Made by a program: the position numbers and the translations under genes. Shown piece by piece: positions 12,341 to 25,370 of a DNA stretch of 64,000 nt. Every line of letters begins with the position of its first letter. Position 1 is the first letter of the stretch. The notes beneath the pieces were generated by a model. It saw nothing but the letters and a program-made list of their open reading frames with translations. It was not told where the DNA came from and did not search any database. The DNA is from Apostichopus japonicus (Eukaryota > Echinodermata > Holothuroidea > Aspidochirotida > Stichopodidae). Location of the stretch: the NCBI RefSeq assembly GCF_037975245.1, contig NC_092567.1, forward strand, positions 4,906,214 through 4,970,213, written 5' to 3'.

Positions 12341-15300
12341 TACACTAGGGTTTAAAAATATTAACACATAAAATAGTATTAAATTCTCATTTTATTGATG
12401 AAAACAGCTTCAAAGAGCTTCACTAGAACTAACAACACATAAAATGGTTTCACAGAATTTAGCAACATGGTATTGCTGGTTGCAGTAATCTATTAACTTA
12501 CTTTATATCATATTGTGTCAATATGTTCATCATGAAAATGTATCAATGTATGCTTTGCAAATTTGCTTTAGGACTTGGAACATGAATATTGACATACAAG
12601 TTAATCATTAAACTACAATCTTTTCTCTTCATGGATAAAATTAACCTTAACATACACAACATTGTTTGGTTCTTGCCCACTGACCAATTTGTAACAAGTG
12701 TTGTTTACAGCTGAGCCTTTTTTGCAGTTATAGGTGATTGTTTTCACTAGACACTCCATTAAGTGCTAAGAAATTTGAGCACAGAAACAAGAAGTTCAAC
12801 AGATTACCTATACAATGCAAGCTGACTTGAATGGAACACACATGGTATCACACATACAAACCTCTCATATGTCTTTAATGTCTCAATTGTTTGTAATTTG
12901 AACACAATTTGTAAGTATAATGATATGAAATTTACAGAAATAAAAGGAAAGGTCAATGATGGTGCAGGTTTACCTAAATCTTCAAGCCAATGCACATAGT
13001 AAACATATCAAAGATTGTAAATTTCACAGGCACCTAGGAATTTTCACACATATCAAATATGAATCCCTAACCAGTTCTCTTTATAAAACGTATTTTAATG
13101 TTAAACATTGCATACAGCATGAAAAAGCATGACAATCACAAAACTGTTTGAAATCTAGCTCTAGTAGTTAAAGTGTAAATTTTTGATTGCCTGTTTCCCT
13201 TCTCAAGAATAGTCAGATCTGTACATTTGTCTTAAAAAAGACCCTCAACTCTGTCATAAGTAGAATCAAACAACATCAATGTGTACATGTTATCGAAAAA
13301 ATGATAAGATGAATTTTATAAGCAAACGTATACAAACATTTCAAGTCATATTTAAATAAAGTTTCACATAAAGACACATACAGTCAGTGCATGTTTATGA
13401 AAAATGATAACATGCAAAGAAGTGAAAGAATTTTAAGTTACAAAAACCAACTTAATTATTGAACCAATGAAATGAGTAAAAGCAGCAAGGTTCGGATTTA
13501 AGAAGTAAGTCATAACTTTTTGTTTGAAGAAAACCTGTAACAAACAGATTAAACTATCCAGTTCACTAAAAAGTCATTGCTTGGAAGAGATAAATGCCAT
13601 AAGATCTCTGATGCTGCTTGAAATGTTTGCGCCCAAGAATTCGTATATGAAGGTTTGAAGAAACTTCCATGTCAGCTTGCAATGTTGCTGGAATTCAATA
13701 TCGAAAATATACACCGCCTTATGCATTGAAGACTCACCCCAAACCGCGTGCGGCCATCTGAAAAATTAACTTTTTGTTGCTTGCAAGTGACGTGTTGTTC
13801 GTGTCGCTACAAAATGCAGACAGTACAGTAATAAAACGTGATACGTTTTTATCTTTAGCTGGACCTGAGATGTCCATCGCCGTATCGTTTATACACTGCT
13901 GTGGGTATTGACCGCAGCTGTATGCACTGACTGTATACTAGTGTCTAATTACCGCCGGTAGCAAGCTGTGTATGTATTTTCTGGGATCGATGGTGGTGTC
14001 TAACACTTCTGTTACACCTCATTCGAAACTAGGTCAGATTACCGTCATTAGACATTTCTTTTTGCGCGAGTCTTCACACCCTTTAAAGCAAACACGTATT
14101 GCTTTCAGTAGGGATGGTTGTGGCAGAGCATGTCTCTCGAGAATAACATAGGCCTGGGATGGTGTTAGGTGGGTGCCTCTGCACACTACAAAGGGCTGTG
14201 GCGTCATGTCCACATCGATAGTCCTTTGCGTATACTTCTATGTCAACCTCCTCCTACAGGTATAAAAGAAAAGGTACCATTTATTCCTGATTGTGACTGT
14301 AATTTATTCCTATCTGTGACAGGGACATTTCAAATCAAAGAAAATGCAATGCAGAATCTGACCGTGACACCTTTTCACTAAGTAGTACTAACCTTAGTTA
14401 GACAGGACAAGAAAGAATGTAACTGCTGAGCACACACAGCTAACAGCACCTCTGACCAGATTCCAGAATAGACAAATTATGTGAACGTGGAATTTCCGTC
14501 ACATGAAGCACGAGATATTTTCTCTCATAATAGCCGTAAATTAACATTCATAAAATAAGTGAACTTGCAACTTTAAACAGATTCAGAATAACCTTTTGGT
14601 CATGATGCCATTTTAGTAGTAATTTCATGTAGCAACTTTGAACATTCATACATTACAGTAATCTTACTAGTTTTACCTCAACCAAATACTTAGACTCTGC
14701 AGTGATCACGCAGTGAAGGTCAAGCGAGACATCAACATGCCTAACAGTTTTGGTATGACACTGCTGGGTGAGCGTGGGACATGATAAATATTTTGGTGGG
14801 GGTGGGGGTGGGAGGGGAAGGTTTCCCAGCATTTCATGACAACAAAGTTCCCTGATGAATTTTCAATATTCCCTGACGATTAGTTCAACCTATTTCTAGT
14901 GTGATATGTCTTCACACTGTTTGGACATGAGCCAATATATAAGACTGACTGCTCTCTTGGGTCAATCAAATTCCCTAGCTTTTCCCTTATTTTTGAGGCA
15001 TTTTTCTCAAATTCCCTAACTTTCCCTGACTGGAAAAAGGGAAACTAATTTTCAAGGTTCTGCTCCCATTTTCCAGGATGGCTGGCAACCCTGCTAACCA
15101 ATCTGCCCTCACAGACCCCCCCCCCCACACCCAGGAAAATCAGTCTCAATGACCCCAGTGTTGAGAAACTATGATTTAATTGTTGTGTCTGTTTATTCCC
15201 CTCTCAAGAAAGGATGATGTGTACAGATTTTAGACCCTCTAACTGGAGAAGTTTCTTAAAAGTTGGTCATGAAAGGGAAACACAAATAACATAAAGTTTA

Positions 15301-15450
15301 TTACTAGTTGACTAAATGATCTCTGTCAAATTATATATACCTAATTTGCAATGTGATTCAGATCATGAAGCAATTCCAAATTAAGATCACAAAATCCATT
15401 GATTCATGCATGATTCCAACAAATTTTACCTTTTTGAATAAACTACTTAC

Positions 15451-17999
15451 CGGCTGAACAGTGATGAAGCTTTTCATGGATTGCTGTGCCGAGCTATGGC
15501 CCCTTTTACCCTTCACACCTCGTAGTATTATTGGTAGCATGAAGAATGCAAAGTTCTTCTTTTGATCTGTGAATTAGAGCATATCACATTACCAGTGTTT
15601 GTATGTAGGTACTTAAGTTTTATGGGTCAATTTTCTGAACAAAGGTTTAATAATGCCATCCACAGCTTTTCATCCAATTTTGGAGTGGTAAAATAAGTTT
15701 CCCTGTTACTTATCTCCTTTTCCCTGTTCCAGTTAGTATGTATTACGTAAGAACATGTAACATTTCTCAAAAGAGCATTGCATGTACATAAATTGGAGCA
15801 CAGTACCTGTAATGGGAACGAGGCCAAAATTAAATATAAAACCTAGAATTTTGTAATTCCTTGGCACATAAAATGGGTTATTTACTCTCTTTTTTTAGGT
15901 AAGAACATTCATCACTATAAAATGTCTGATATATGTTTCTCCACATCATCAACAAAATTGCCTATCGATACTTTTGTGTCACAAATAATGGTTTGTACAA
16001 GTTATGATGGTATATTTGAGGCTTTCAATCTCTCAATGAAAATTGCAGCAGGGTCATTACTTTGGTCAATTTCAAGATCTCTATCTTCTATGTCACCGCA
16101 TGAATATGCATCATCGCCACTCTCAGTTTCTTCCATGAACATTGTTTTCATTTACTGTTAGTTCAGATGGCAAACTATGTTTTGTGAGCAGATGCCTTTT
16201 GTAACCATAGCATGTGTCAAATTTTAATTTACAGTTTTCCTTGCTACATATAATATTTGACCTATGTTGAGCATTAATGCCATGGACATGTTTCAAGTGA
16301 AAGAAATAAGTCCTAATGTTGCCATCTACAACCCTGAGACACTTGAAAATGTATATCCCATTTAGTTTCTTTAAAGTACCTTCTGTCACCAACCCTTCAA
16401 AAATTTCATCCTAGTGCCAATCTTTGGTATGAGCTCCTTTATAGTACCTTCATCCAACAAGGACAATGCAGCATTGTCTATCTCATTCTCTGAAATAACA
16501 ACAACAAAAAACTAACATTTAAAGAAAATAGCATAAAGCTTTAAAATCAAAACAGTGCCAAAAAGCAATAAAGGGAGGGGAGAATTCATTAAAAAAATTG
16601 TTGTACCTTCATCAAGTAGTGATTTTTTATGTTTTTCAGTGTAAGCAGATAGAGTCTTAAAATCTACATGGTTGTATGTGGTTATTGCGAAGGAAGTTAC
16701 AACCGTTTTTGATACCCAAATGACACAGTTTGGGCCAAAAATGTTTTTTCAAAGAACTACATTACCCTCCATAACACCATTCTAAATGGAAATGTTTTTT
16801 TTCATTTTCTGACAATGATACATGATTACCACGGGTCAGATATTTGGCTGTGAGCCAACAAAGTGATGAAATATATAAAATATATCAATGCAAAATTTCC
16901 CAATTTTTTTTTTATTATGCCAAACAACTTGGTTAACCAAACCAAAGGGTCATCGAAAGTTCATTATGGTTTTAATATTTTGGATAAATGCATACACCTA
17001 GCCTTAGCATAGGCCCCTTTAAGTTTTATCACTCAATTTATATATACCTGAAAAAGAAAATGATAGGAGGAGACATATTTTTACATGTCAAAATCTTGTC
17101 TTTCTGATCACAGTCTCGGGCCTACAGATACGCCTACTGTACCAGTTTTGTGGAAATTTTGCAGACGTAGGATCTACACTTAAACCACAAATTTATGAAT
17201 ATTGTGAGCCCCAATAAAAATCAACATTTGTAATACTAAGGCGAGGTATATAGTTTCTTGTCCTGCCTGCATCCTTTTGCCCACTGGGTCAATTTCCTTC
17301 CCTTTTTTAATTTTCAAATTTGAACAACCAATTTAAGCAAATTTTTACCACAGAAATTCCCCTTCTGGTCGCACTCTCCGTAGGTTAATTTTCTGCACCC
17401 TCACTTTTTCTGAACAGTTAGGACAAGAAACTATTTTATTTATACAAATGTGATCAATATGGCCCAGGCAATACTAGCATTTATTTAAGTTATATTTGTA
17501 ATATATGACACAAATATATTTGTAATAGTAAGTAATATATGACACTCAAACTAAGTTTTCCAAAACAATTTTCTGCAAGCTAGTATGAAGTGGACTAAGT
17601 TAGGCCTATCCTTAGTGACATCTTAATAGTTTTCTTAACTTTGTTCAGAAAACTGACAAATGTGAGACTAGGACTGGTCAAGTGTCATCAACATTACTTA
17701 TCCCACGCCAAACACAAGCATAACGTTATACCTCCGTAGCCTAACGCACACGCAAAGCGCGCTCTATCTTGTGCAGCAGAGTTAGGCCTAGCCTACGCAC
17801 GGGCTAGTCTGGGCTACGAACACAATATATACTGTTAACCTAACGTTTGGAAATTGCCAAGTCTGTAGACGGACATAGCCTAACGTTAGGCTAGGCCAAG
17901 TAATACTAGCCAATCCTTTGGGGGTATGAATACATTATACTATACCTTCAATGATTCCTTCAAGTCTTCTACCCTCCAAATTCGTTAAAGTGTCGACAC
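15451..17999 (-). pseudogene. Decayed SAM + C2H2 transposon protein gene (transposon 1)
   Basis: Minus-strand pieces lie in gene order. Near 17946-17999 is a first SAM segment ending LEGIIE before a GTATAG donor, with no in-frame ATG and stops just upstream. At about 16380-16489, after a TTATTTCAG acceptor, is the SAM core (NEIDNAALSLLDEG, then IGTRMKFLKG). At about 16123-16378 is a finger pair with FHLKHVHGIN, then C-x4-C-type residues, then RHLLTKH. At 15925-16150 an acidic, helical part lies in another frame and has an internal stop near 16000. At 15451-15566 a clean exon (CAG acceptor, CCG/GTAAGT donor, starting in phase 1) reads FFMLPIILRGVKGKRG and ends KSFITVQP. No further downstream exon was found. 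The gene is broken by at least one frameshift and stops. Compare the better copy at 26655-30250. Confidence 0.7.
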
Positions 18000-18221
18000 A
18001 TCACCATCATCAACCAGCGACGAGAAAGACATAATTCAAAATTTACTCATGAATATACTCAAGAATATTCTATTGCAATTCTATCGTATGTGCCGTATCT
18101 AGTAGAAGTGTGCTGTTATCACGTCGCAGCGCGCAACATGCCTTCACTAGTCCTCCAGCGTAGTTAGTATACGGATGTACGTACGCAATGATCACATTGC
18201 AGTGCGAATTGTACGACAATA

Positions 18222-18390
18222 TTTTGGCGGGAACATTGCCCAGACGTTGGGCAAATGGACTCGTATATATACAGGATAAACGTTGGATAAATGTTTCCAA
18301 CACCACTTTACCCATAATGGTTAAAGAATTAACCAACATTTTCGTAAAACATCTCTACCCAACAAATTTTTGCCCAACGTTTTAAGAGTG
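18222..18390. repeat. Subterminal array and right inverted terminus of transposon 1
   Basis: The right end repeats TTGCCCAACG, TTAACCAAC and CTACCCAAC motifs in inverted orientation to the left array. The terminal bases TTTTAAGAGTG invert the left CACTCTTAAAA. Confidence 0.6.
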
Positions 18391-19707
18391 TATAACGACT
18401 ATTATAAAACTTCGTTGAGGAAATGAAACAAATGCCAGATATTTCCGAAACCGAACACTACACACATAGGCGTAGGAGGCGGGGGGCTGCAACCCCCCCC
18501 CCCCAATATTTTTTTCTGAAATTTCGGGCAATATGCTGAGAATTTTTCGGGCACCTACTGAAAGAAAAATAAATTGCAATACATAGCTACATCTAAAGGA
18601 AATGAATTAAAAATCATCTCCTTAGCCATTACTAATGTAAGAGAGAGTTTTGACATAATTGGACCTCCATGCTTTTTCTCCATCTGCATAAGACATTTTG
18701 TTGTTTACATTAGCATCCCGCGGTGTACTGCGCAACTTTCACGGATCGTACGGTACACGATGGCATGCGATGTAATAACCGATGCTTGCTTACATGATAA
18801 TGACATTAACATGTTGAACGCGCGCTTCGCGCGCGAAAAATTTTGGTTATATTTTTCGGGCAAGACGTTTCAGCTTCCCAAATCAAATTGGGCTGCTTCG
18901 CCTTTGACTACATACACAGACAGTTTTGAAGCTGTTCATCCTGGAACGCCATTTTCATGCTCACTGATATGATTTTGTATCTGCTGTTTGCTTGACAAAT
19001 TTGCCAAGGGAGGGGCGAAGTCTGTAGGCAAACTATCTAAGCGTAGCGCCACCATGAGTTGGCGCGAAGCGTACAAGAAAATTTTGGCCGAAAAGGCCGC
19101 CCAGATCGCTGGAAATGACACTTCCCAGGCCTTGTTAGTTGTATCTAAGCATTTTCTATTTTGAAATTACTAGCGATATCATAAAAAATATGCTCATGTG
19201 GTCGCCCCCTTCCCGAAATGCGTCATGTTCCCCGACGACTCGGTCGAGTTCGAGACCAGCCACAGTTGGTTTCAAAGCACAATTCTACAATTGTTTAAGG
19301 CGTCCATACACACACACGCGTGATGATATATATCGTATATATATAGATACATTAGTGAGAGAGGAAAAATGGAAACGTCAAAAATGGAGTTGTCGGTGTA
19401 AGGGGTAGGGTGAGGCGCACGCCCCTCCCGAAACCCTCGATTCGTCACTGGCTACCCTGTGTATATAATAGGGATCAGCGCTATAATGATGTCACTGTTC
19501 CTCGTTCTCTTCCCGGTGTCTTGGCGTGTTTCTTTTACTCCCTCCTTTTCTCCTTTTTCTCTCTTTCTTCTTTTTCTTTTCCCTTTCTTCCTCTCCTCTT
19601 CCCCATTTTTCCCCTCTTTTTTCCCTTTTTTCTTCTTTTTTTTCTCTCCTCTTTCTCTTACCCGGGGGCGCGCGCCCCCAACGCCCCCCCCCCTGGATAC
19701 GCACCTG

Positions 19708-20172
19708 TTCTTCATTCATTTGTTAATAGAAGGAAAGACGGCAAGGAAATGTATGGGATGTTAAGATGGATTAAAGACGGGATAACAAAACAAAAATGAT
19801 CCTGGCTTTTTACTAAACGTTTATTCCAAGTGCGATAGTTTAGCGATGTATCGCTACACGGTCAGAGCCGTAATGTTTGTTTAATTCAAGTTGAAAGCAG
19901 ATCTTTTTTTACGGGAAATCCCGTCTTGGCAACTTTTGACATGCGGGATTTGAAATCAAATTGTGGGAATCGCGCAATCCCGCGGCTAATGCAACCCTTG
20001 ATCGTAACAAAAGAAACAGTCGCAATTTCATGCAAGGTGTTTCTCTATTTATGTGCATTTGCATTATAATTTATTATACATCAAAACATGAAAATCATTT
20101 GTACATGACAACAGGAGTATCGATTGAAAACGTATATTTCGGAGATGTAATGTAAGGTGGCATAGTGATGTT
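19708..20172. other. Spacer without a supported gene
   Basis: Unique-looking AT-rich sequence between copy B and the foldback element. No splice-flanked open frame or RNA gene is seen. Confidence 0.4.
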
Positions 20173-20180
20173 CCATTTAT

Positions 20181-21058
20181 GGGTGACAGCCCGATATTAA
20201 TAAGGTTCTATATTTATAAGGTTCATTGTTCATAAGGGTCATCATCCATAAGGTTTATTGTTAATAAGGTTCGCTTATCATAATGAGCAAAAGGTTCATT
20301 GTTGATAAGGTTCGTTATTCACAATTAAAAAAAAAAGGTTCGTTGTTCATAATTGGTAAAAGGGTTCGATAATCATGATGGTGAATGAAGGCTCGTTATT
20401 CATAATAGGACGAAGGGTTCGTAATCCATAATAGACAAAAAGGTTCGTTATTCATCATAGGAGGAAAGGTTCGATATTCATAATGGAACAAAGGGTCCGT
20501 TATTCATAATAGGCCTAGCCAAAAAGGTTCGGTATCATTCACAATGAGGAAAAGGACCCCCTTTAGGAAACGTACAAGTTTATGCCGATTCCGTACAAGT
20601 CGGTAGGAAAATGGAGGATGTCTTTTGCACTTGTATGACGCACTCCTCTCCTATGATGAATAACGAACCTTTGTTTCACATTATGGATTACGAATGCTTT
20701 GATCGATTATGAATATCAGATCTTTCTTCCTATTATGAATAATGAACCTTTTTGTCTATTATGGATTACGAACCCATTGTTCTATTTTGAATTTCGAACC
20801 CTTTGTCCCATTTGAATAACGAACCTTTTTGTCCATTATGGATATCGAACCGTTTTGCCCTTTATGAATATCAAACCTTTGTTTCCATTATGAATACCGG
20901 ACCTTATAAATTATGATCCCTTTTTATTATGAATAACGAACCTGTATTCCATTATGAATAGCGAACCTTTTTATCGAAAAAAATGCACGTTATGAATAAC
21001 GAACCTTATGAACAATGACCCTTATGAATAGCGGACCTTATGAATCTCGGGCAGACCC
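20181..21058. mobile_element. Foldback element with tandem GGTTCGTTATTCATAA units, 8-bp target duplication
   Basis: The 878-bp element is flanked by CCATTTAT at 20173-20180 and 21059-21066. Its ends are GGGTGACAGCCCGA and the inverted TCGGGCAGACCC. The left arm (about 20195-20560) is a degenerate ~33-bp tandem repeat around GGTTCGTTATTCATAATAG; the right arm (about 20650-21045) is the same repeat inverted (ATTATGAATAACGAACC), with an ~80-bp loop. An 8-bp duplication is known for hAT, P and Merlin families; the foldback architecture alone does not decide between them. No coding capacity. Confidence 0.85.
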
Positions 21059-21161
21059 CCATTTATGTACATGTTACACTGTATTTTGCTAATGACGTAT
21101 ACAACATTACAGTAAAGACGCACATATGCCGCAGCTCCTTAGTCAAATCACCCCTGCCCCT

Positions 21162-21262
21162 ATGGCGGGCCGCGAATATTTTTTTCCCAAACTGAACTGA
21201 CACTGAAATGATTTCCTCGATTCTGATTGGCTGATCAAAACCGGAATGGTAGTCTGCGTTTA
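21162..21262 (-). repeat. Dispersed repeat fragment shared with 30998-31068
   Basis: Read on the minus strand this contains CCAATCAGAATCGAGGAAAT and TTTCAGTGTCAGTTCAGTTT, followed by an A run and TATTCGCGGCCCGCCATA. The same string occurs in plus orientation at about 30998-31068, where a hairpin element interrupts it. It therefore serves as the empty-site reference for that hairpin. Confidence 0.65.
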
Positions 21263-21567
21263 TCAATGAATGTATGTGACACTGTTAGTGTTGATCATAC
21301 CAATCCTCATGTGCCGCATTATGTCAAAAATTAAGTTAGAGTCTGTAGGCCTAAGTGTGCCTAAGTGTAGATACAATGTGGGGCTTCCAGTTATCAAGAG
21401 CTACTGTAAGGGCGGTAGGCCCTATATTAGTGAATTTGAGATCTCGAACTAGTACGAATACGTATATATACGGTTAATGCAGGCCTACTATGTCACCATG
21501 TATAAGAACTTCTAATTGTACAGGTAAACATATGTGTTTCAGTACGTATAGGTTATAAGGCTATATA

Positions 21568-23234
21568 CAGGCGCGTATCCAGGATTTTCTAACCCGGGGG
21601 GCGCGAATTACCATCTAAGCGGAGCGCCACCATCGGTTGGCGCGGAGCGTACAAGAAAATTTCTGGTTTTGATACCCCCAGATCACCGGAAATGGCACTT
21701 CTCGGGCTTGAAAATGAGCAACCAGATGTACACTTTTGCCTGAGAACCAAGTATATCCCAAAAGTTTTTTTCCATCCATAACCTTTTTGAAGATTGTAAC
21801 CAGTCACACATCATGTTCGACCTCATTGCATGTCCTATGGATCATTGCTTTTGTAGGTGATTCTACGTCACCGCCCACAATATCCGAAAGCCCCACTTTT
21901 CAAGGTTTTAAGCCGATTATTTGTTGAGAATCTGAAAATTCCCATTTCTCGTGAATAAAAATCACTTCAAAACATACCCATGATGTTGCACAAAATTCAA
22001 TCTATGGACAACCAATATAGAAAAACCTCCTTGAACCCCTAATAGACAGGTCAAAATTGCACGAGTAGAAGAAAGTATGATGAAGAATGTTGGTGAGGAA
22101 ATTTTCGAAAATTCCGACACAGTTAATTTCTTGGTGTAGAAATATTGCAACCTCTTATAATGGCTATTATAAAACTTGGTTGAAGGAAATGAAAAATAAC
22201 AGATATTTCCGATATCATGTATATCGAAAGCGAACACTACACACATAGGCGTAGGTCCCGTAGGAGGCGGGGGCTGATATTGGCATCGATATGTTGAACG
22301 CGCGCGAGGCGCGCGAAAAATTTCGGTTTTTTTTCGGGCAAGTCGTTACAGCCCCAAATCCAATTTGGCTCCTACGCCTTTGACTACACACATAAACAGT
22401 TTTTTGAGGCTGTTCATCGTGGAACATGCATTTCAATGCTCACTGATATGATCTTATATCTGCTCTTTGCTTTACAAATTCGAACAGGCGTGTAGCGAGT
22501 AATTGCCAAGGGAGGGGCGAAGCCTGTAGGCAAACTATCTAAGCGAAGCGCCACCATGGGTTGGCGCGAAGCGTACAAGAAAAATTTTGGCCGAAAAAGC
22601 CTCCCAGATCGCTGGAAATGACACTTCCCAGGCCTTGTTAGTTGCATCTAAGCATTGTCTATTTTGAAATTACTAGCGATGTCATAAAGAAAATTTGCAC
22701 GGGGGGGGGGCGGTCGCCCCCTTCCCGAAATGCGTCATGTTCCCCGACGACGCGGTCGAGTTCAAGACCAGCCACAGTTGGTTCCATATAGCACAATTGT
22801 ACTACAATTTATACAATTGTTTAAGGCGTCCATACACACACACGCGTTATGATAGACCATATATAGTATTTATATAGATACATTAGTGAGAGAGGAAAAA
22901 TGGAAACGTCAAAAATGGAGTTGTCGGTGTAAGGGGTAGGGTGAGGCGCACACCCCCTCCGTAATCCTTGATCTGTCACTGGCTACCCTGTGTATATAAT
23001 AAGGATCAGCGCTTTAACTCTGACTGTTCCTCTTTCTCTTCCCGAGGTCTTGGCTCTCTTTTACTCCCTCCTTTTCTCCTTTTTCTCTCTTTTTTCTTTT
23101 TCTTTTCCCTTCCTTTCTCTCCTCCTTTTCTTTTTTTCCCCTCTTTTTTCCCTTTTTTCTTCTCTTTTTTTTCTCTCCTCTTTTCCTTACCCGGGGGGCG
23201 CGCGCCCCCAACGCCCCCCCTGGATACGCACCTG
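21568..23234 (+). mobile_element. CAGGCGCG-family element, copy D, complete
   Basis: This copy is 1667 bp with intact ends, CAGGCGCGTATCCAGG at the left and TGGATACGCACCTG at the right. The flanks are ATATA (21563-21567 and 23235-23239), again a 5-bp target duplication. It carries the ACTATCTAAGCGGAGCGCC landmark, a shortened nested module, and the polypyrimidine tract before the right end. A deletion of roughly 300 bp relative to copy A lies near 22270. TIRs beginning CAG with GCGTA are hAT-like, and a 5-bp duplication is, as I recall, reported for a hAT subgroup; assignment remains tentative. No transposase is encoded. Confidence 0.85.
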
Positions 23235-23619
23235 ATATACAACTAGTTAACAAGTCAAACGACAAAGACATATCGTCGAATGCCATGTTTGTGTACACTC
23301 AATGGCTGACACACACTCACTCGCGCGTCTTCATGGCCAATGCATATTCGACTAGGCCTATCTAGATTCATTTACTGAATACATTTTGAATTTATGATTA
23401 TAAAACTAAAAGTATCGCAACCCCGAATGTACACAAACACCACGGTACATATATATGCCTACTACATGTATACAATTACAAATGCACTGTGTTTTATTGT
23501 TTTGTATACTATACACAGTACAATAGGCTTCATGTATGTACTGTGTAGAGCGGAGTCAAGCGAGTAAACAAACGATCGAGGACTGCCTATAATGGGCGCA
23601 GTGGGAATAGTTGCTTCAC
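23235..23619. other. Spacer without a supported gene
   Basis: Unique-looking sequence between copy D and the next element. Nothing further is seen. Confidence 0.4.
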
Positions 23620-23984
23620 TATATGGTCAATTCCATGATAAGGTCAACATCATACCAAAAAATTTAAAATCATTGTACATTAAAATTGTATAAGTTTCCA
23701 ATAAATAGAATACTTGTAGTTACTAAAAATAATTTTTTCACCCCAGAAACATCATTTGTTTGATTATGGGGTCGGTAATAACAAATGGTTCCCGTAGTAA
23801 CTAAATTATGAAAAATACAGTGAAATTTCATTTTGTGCAGATTTGTACATATTAATCATAGGTATCATCAGTGTTTTGGACTAATTATATTTGCTATAGC
23901 ATAGTGCTCACTTAATAGCTTCAATTTTTTTCTACATCAAGGCATTAGACAATAGTGGTGAATTGAAAACACCCTCGATTTACT

Positions 23985-24954
23985 GTCACGCGAGTCACAA
24001 AATTTACTGTTTTTGTTTTTTTTCTCCTTGCCTGCACAATAGTTTTACTCCAAATAATGAATATCAAGTCTTCACATAGATACCAAAAGGATTACTGAAT
24101 TTTCCTTCCCAGAAGATATTCAAATTTTGCGGAAAATCACCCTTTACGAATGTCACGCGAGTCACGTCACGCGAGTCACGTCAAATCAAGATAGTGTTTC
24201 TACCTATTTACTGTGTGAAATTTGCAGGGATGTTATAGTTTGATGACTGAATCACTGATTAAAGATATCATATATGCATTCCCCTTTACTTAGGCAACTT
24301 GAACAATATGGGCACACATAATGCAACTAATTATGATAATTTCATTTGAAGTATCAGAATTTAAAATCATGAATATTTATTCGCAATATAATGCCTATTT
24401 TATCACCACATTTGGAAAGTTAGCACTTGTCATTGATTTTTAAGTAATATACAAAAACATAATCTATATTTGTATCTGGCAATTCCATGTGCTATGACTT
24501 GACAACCTTAAGGTTTTAACTGCTCAATCATTCCCAAAATCCTATGAGCGAATGTATCTTCTCAAATATTACACTTTTGGTGTATTCAAATATGACAAAT
24601 GAGAATGGTAATTTGAATCACATTTTGATAGATCTCTTTCTTCTATAACTCTCAAATGAATGACTTCAACAGACTAAATGTTGTTACAAATATTAATTGA
24701 CAAGATATATTGCCTGAACAACTGTACTACCCGTACAGTATATTACCTACTGTCTGCAGTCATGAAGGTAACTCGGGGACATAATATCATCTGGACATTC
24801 CCAAGGGAAGTACCTTTTGGACACTTTCTAGACCAATGAATGTTATATTTCACTATGCAAGATCTATACCTTTGATTCACTACTGCATTTGGTCTAGAAC
24901 TATCCGAAAAGTGAACTAGTCACGCGAGTCACGTTTTCTTGTCACGCGAGTCAC
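23985..24954 (+). repeat. GTCACGCGAGTCAC motif copies (five of seven)
   Basis: Exact 14-base copies start at 23985, 24152, 24166, 24919 and 24941; two more lie at 30654 and 30833. The motif is itself a direct repeat of GTCAC separated by GCGA. All copies keep the same orientation. Candidate protein-binding sites, for example for a transposase; this role is inference. Confidence 0.8.
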
Positions 24955-25139
24955 AATACATCTTCATCGTTATTTCCATGCGTTACAACATTTTTTTTCA
25001 AAGTTGCATAGCAATTGAGGTAGAGGTGTTTTTCAACTTCAGTATGATTACAAAAAGTGATTGGAAATATTTTAATAAGACATAAGAAATCGAACATTTG
25101 TGTGTGCATTCTGATTTTTGCTAATACACTGCAAAAACA

Positions 25140-25370
25140 AATTGGTTGAATGCAACCCAAAAAATGGTTAATTTCAACCAATTTGATCACTTGTTGTGAG
25201 TCCCACCAATAAATTGGCTACCATAACCAACATCAATTGGTTAAGTCATTAAACAATGAAAATTGGTTACATTAACCAATAAAATTGGTTAAGTCCACCA
25301 ATTATGCAACCAATTTATGTGGTTGACATAACCAATCCTGTTCCTTAACCAATTAATTGGTTATTGGTTG
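25140..25370. repeat. Left subterminal ATTGGTT array of transposon 2
   Basis: About ten copies of ATTGGTT or AACCAAT in both orientations occur in 230 bp. A matching cluster lies at about 30485-30640 on the other end. Confidence 0.65.

Larger units (their letters stand above)
11955..18390 (-). mobile_element. SAM/C2H2-bearing DNA transposon 1 (TA target duplication), decayed
   Basis: The element starts CACTCTTAAAAAGTTGGG and ends with the inverted form CGTTTTAAGAGTG, and is flanked by TA on both sides. The empty site is visible in copies A and D of the host repeat, which fixes the boundaries. Subterminal regions are rich in TTGGTTAA and TTGGGTAA motifs. The minus strand carries the remains of a split gene with a SAM domain and C2H2-like fingers. 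Overall layout, terminal CACT, TA duplication and gene content match the transposon at 25127-30645, so the two are members of one superfamily. No DDE or other catalytic motif can be assigned. Confidence 0.85.
11365..19707 (+). mobile_element. CAGGCGCG-family element, copy B, split by a nested transposon
   Basis: The left end CAGGCGCGTATCCAGG starts at 11365 and the right end TGGATACGCACCTG stops at 19707. The flanks are TTCTT (11360-11364) and TTCTT (19708-19712), a 5-bp target duplication. At 11954 the family sequence stops in ACCTCTTA and resumes at 18391 with TATAACGACTATTATAAAA; the uninterrupted copies A and D read straight across this point. Without the insert the copy is about 1.9 kb, the same as copy A. 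Confidence 0.85.
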
